Assembly (NCBI GenBank): GCA_015711695.1
Contig: JACVIW010000139.1
Location: 1-6,520 of the forward strand
DNA: 6,520 nt
Direction: 5' to 3'
Origin: Candidatus Geohydrothermomicrobium daggyaiense
Lineage (GTDB): Bacteria; Actinomycetota; Geothermincolia; Fen-727; JACVIW01
In this document: positions 5,784 to 6,520 of the stretch, in pieces
Position numbering within the stretch: position 1 is the first letter of the stretch
Layout: the number at the start of each line of letters is the position of its first letter
Program-made: the position numbers and the translations under genes
The notes under the pieces: model-generated
Told to the model about the DNA's origin: nothing
Seen by the model: the letters and a program-made list of their open reading frames with translations, nothing else
Database searches by the model: none

Positions 5784-6326
5784 TCATCCTCTGTTTTTTT
5801 CATACAATATTTTAAGGCCATATAGTGTTAAAAGCGGATCCCAGTCCTTTATTGTTCTGCACTTTCCTGCAACGATTTCGGCGAGCCCTCCCGTACCCAC
5901 AACCGCAGCGTCCTCGCCGAGCTCTGCTTTGAAAAGCTCAACCAGTCTGTCAACCTGGCCCGCGGTGCCGTAAACTATGCCTGCTTGTATTGACTCAACG
6001 GTGTTTTTTCCTATAGGGCTCGAAGGAGCGACAAGCTCAACGCGAGACAGCCGAGCGGCATGTCGAAACAGTGCATCAGCGGATATTTCGATGCCGGGCA
6101 TAATCGCTCCACCTACATAATCGCCTTCTTTGTTTATGGCATCGAGCGTCGTGGCTGTTCCAAAATCAACAACTATGCAAGGATTTCCATACTTTTCAAT
6201 CGCAGCCACCGCGTTAACAAGTCTATCCGCCCCCACCTGGGATGGATCATCATAAAGGATTCGTAGTCCGGTATTCGTGTTACTGTTTACCACAAGAGGC
6301 TCTATATTGAGAATGTCTCTCGCCAT
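5784..6326 (-). CDS. coaX: Type III pantothenate kinase, 5' part missing (joined to foreign sequence)
   Basis: CoaX phosphorylates pantothenate with ATP, the first step of coenzyme A synthesis, in the cytoplasm. The 180 residues seen match the middle and C-terminal parts of the family. They include VGADRLVNAVAA (31-42), with the Asp of the GADR motif taken as catalytic base; VVDFGTATTLDAI (52-64) of the ASKHA nucleotide-binding fold; GGAIMPGIEIS (72-82); GKNTVESIQAGIVYG (106-120); and VGTGGLAE (143-150). Family members have about 250-260 residues. The first ~75, with the phosphate-binding DVGNTN motif, are absent. The Met at 6326 is not the true start: it corresponds to an internal residue just before the conserved PLVV strand. 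Upstream the frame runs straight into acyl-CoA dehydrogenase code, so no ribosome site belongs to it. The fragment as it stands should be inactive. The intact host copy was probably normal. Confidence 0.92.
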   Translation of the reverse strand: MARDILNIEPLVVNSNTNTGLRILYDDPSQVGADRLVNAVAAIEKYGNPCIVVDFGTATTLDAINKEGDYVGGAIMPGIEISADALFRHAARLSRVELVAPSSPIGKNTVESIQAGIVYGTAGQVDRLVELFKAELGEDAAVVGTGGLAEIVAGKCRTIKDWDPLLTLYGLKILYEKNRG

Positions 6327-6330
6327 GTGG
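6322..6330. other. Composition and homology breakpoint (probable assembly chimera)
   Basis: On one side the code is coaX with mixed codon use. On the other it is acyl-CoA dehydrogenase, in which 63 of 64 codons end in G or C. Both genes are broken internally at the same place. The ATGGC at the joint could suit either gene, so a short shared word may have misled the assembler. The joint happens to keep the frame open. Confidence 0.75.
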
Positions 6331-6520
6331 GCGATCGCCTGGCCCTGGTCCTTGACGATCTTGCGGAAGAAGAAGTCCTGGCCCTGGATCGCGGTCGTGC
6401 CCTCGTAGAGGGTGTCGATCTTGGCGTCGCGGATGTACTGCTCGATCGGGTAGTCCTGCAGGAAGCCGGAGCCACCGAGGATCTGCAGCGACTCGGCGGT
6501 GAGCAGCTGGGTGGCCCGCT
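6327..6520 (-). CDS. Acyl-CoA dehydrogenase fragment (FadE5-like, actinobacterial type), both ends missing
   Basis: Flavoprotein family that introduces the alpha-beta double bond in acyl-CoA during beta-oxidation. The 64 codons here cover part of the C-terminal helical domain. The signatures LQILGGSGFLQDYPIEQ (11-27), YIRDAKIDTLYEGTTAIQ (28-45) and QDFFFRKIV (47-55) match the conserved segment ending in the RDAKI-x3-YEGT motif. The DFFFRKIV continuation is typical of the longer actinobacterial enzymes with an extra C-terminal domain. The protein would normally be about 600 residues; the rest is missing at the window edge and at the breakpoint. Nearly every third codon position is G or C, quite unlike the rest of the window. 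This indicates a high-GC organism, probably an actinobacterium, as source. It has no functional link to the ATPase. Confidence 0.88.

Noticed and set aside
5564..5815. 83-codon plus-strand ORF across the coaX-ntpH spacer
   Set aside because: It starts within the terminator hairpin, lacks a Shine-Dalgarno, overlaps the end of coaX on the other strand, and its product resembles no family.
5784..6520. A genuine acyl-CoA dehydrogenase-pantothenate kinase fusion protein
   Set aside because: The frame is open, but the joint removes the phosphate-binding N-terminus of CoaX and the end of the dehydrogenase domain, and codon use changes sharply at one point. Chimera is the better explanation.
1..6520. 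CRISPR arrays, tRNA or rRNA genes, insertion sequences, toxin-antitoxin or phage-defence genes
   Set aside because: None was seen: there are no regular direct repeats, no cloverleaf-like sequences and no transposase or defence-type motifs on either strand.

Overview
The window holds a bacterial V/A-type (rotary) ATPase operon, read entirely on the minus strand. Seven subunit genes run from about 5.5 kb down to position 1, in the order H(G)-I-K-E-C-F-A. This is the order of the Thermus thermophilus V/A-ATPase operon (G-I-L-E-C-F-A-B-D), so the B and D genes are expected just beyond the left edge. The subunit A gene is cut by that edge after 248 codons. Base composition is moderate, codon use is mixed, and Shine-Dalgarno sequences precede most genes. 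The host looks like a bacterium, probably anaerobic or thermophile-related, that uses a V/A-type instead of, or beside, an F-type ATPase. I cannot assign a phylum from this window.

Layout, right to left (direction of transcription): (a) 6327-6520 is a very GC-rich fragment coding for the middle-to-C-terminal part of an actinobacterial-type acyl-CoA dehydrogenase. (b) 5784-6326 is a type III pantothenate kinase (coaX) that lacks its first ~75 residues, because it joins abruptly and in frame to the dehydrogenase. (c) 5499-5783 is a 285-base non-coding stretch with a possible 36-codon small ORF, a perfect 7-bp hairpin, an extended -10 promoter and an intrinsic terminator. (d) 1-5498 is the ATPase operon: peripheral-stalk subunit H/G, membrane stator I, the rotor ring c subunit K, stalk subunit E, central-stalk socket C, shaft subunit F, and the start of catalytic subunit A.

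The ATPase genes form one compact unit: I and K overlap by one base and the other gaps are 20 to 49 bases. Together they encode the membrane rotor and stator (K, I), the peripheral stalks (E plus H/G), the central stalk parts (C, F) and the catalytic head (A, with B expected). The c subunit is a single hairpin of 76 residues with one ion-binding glutamate, which fits an ATP-synthase-capable enzyme rather than a dedicated pump.

Two points deserve attention. First, the coaX/acyl-CoA dehydrogenase junction near 6322-6330 is most likely an assembly chimera: composition, codon use and taxonomic character change at a single point inside both genes. Second, an intrinsic terminator lies between the best promoter candidate and the first ATPase gene. 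It could be a leader attenuator of the operon, or simply the terminator of the upstream coaX transcript. I see no new type of biological system here.
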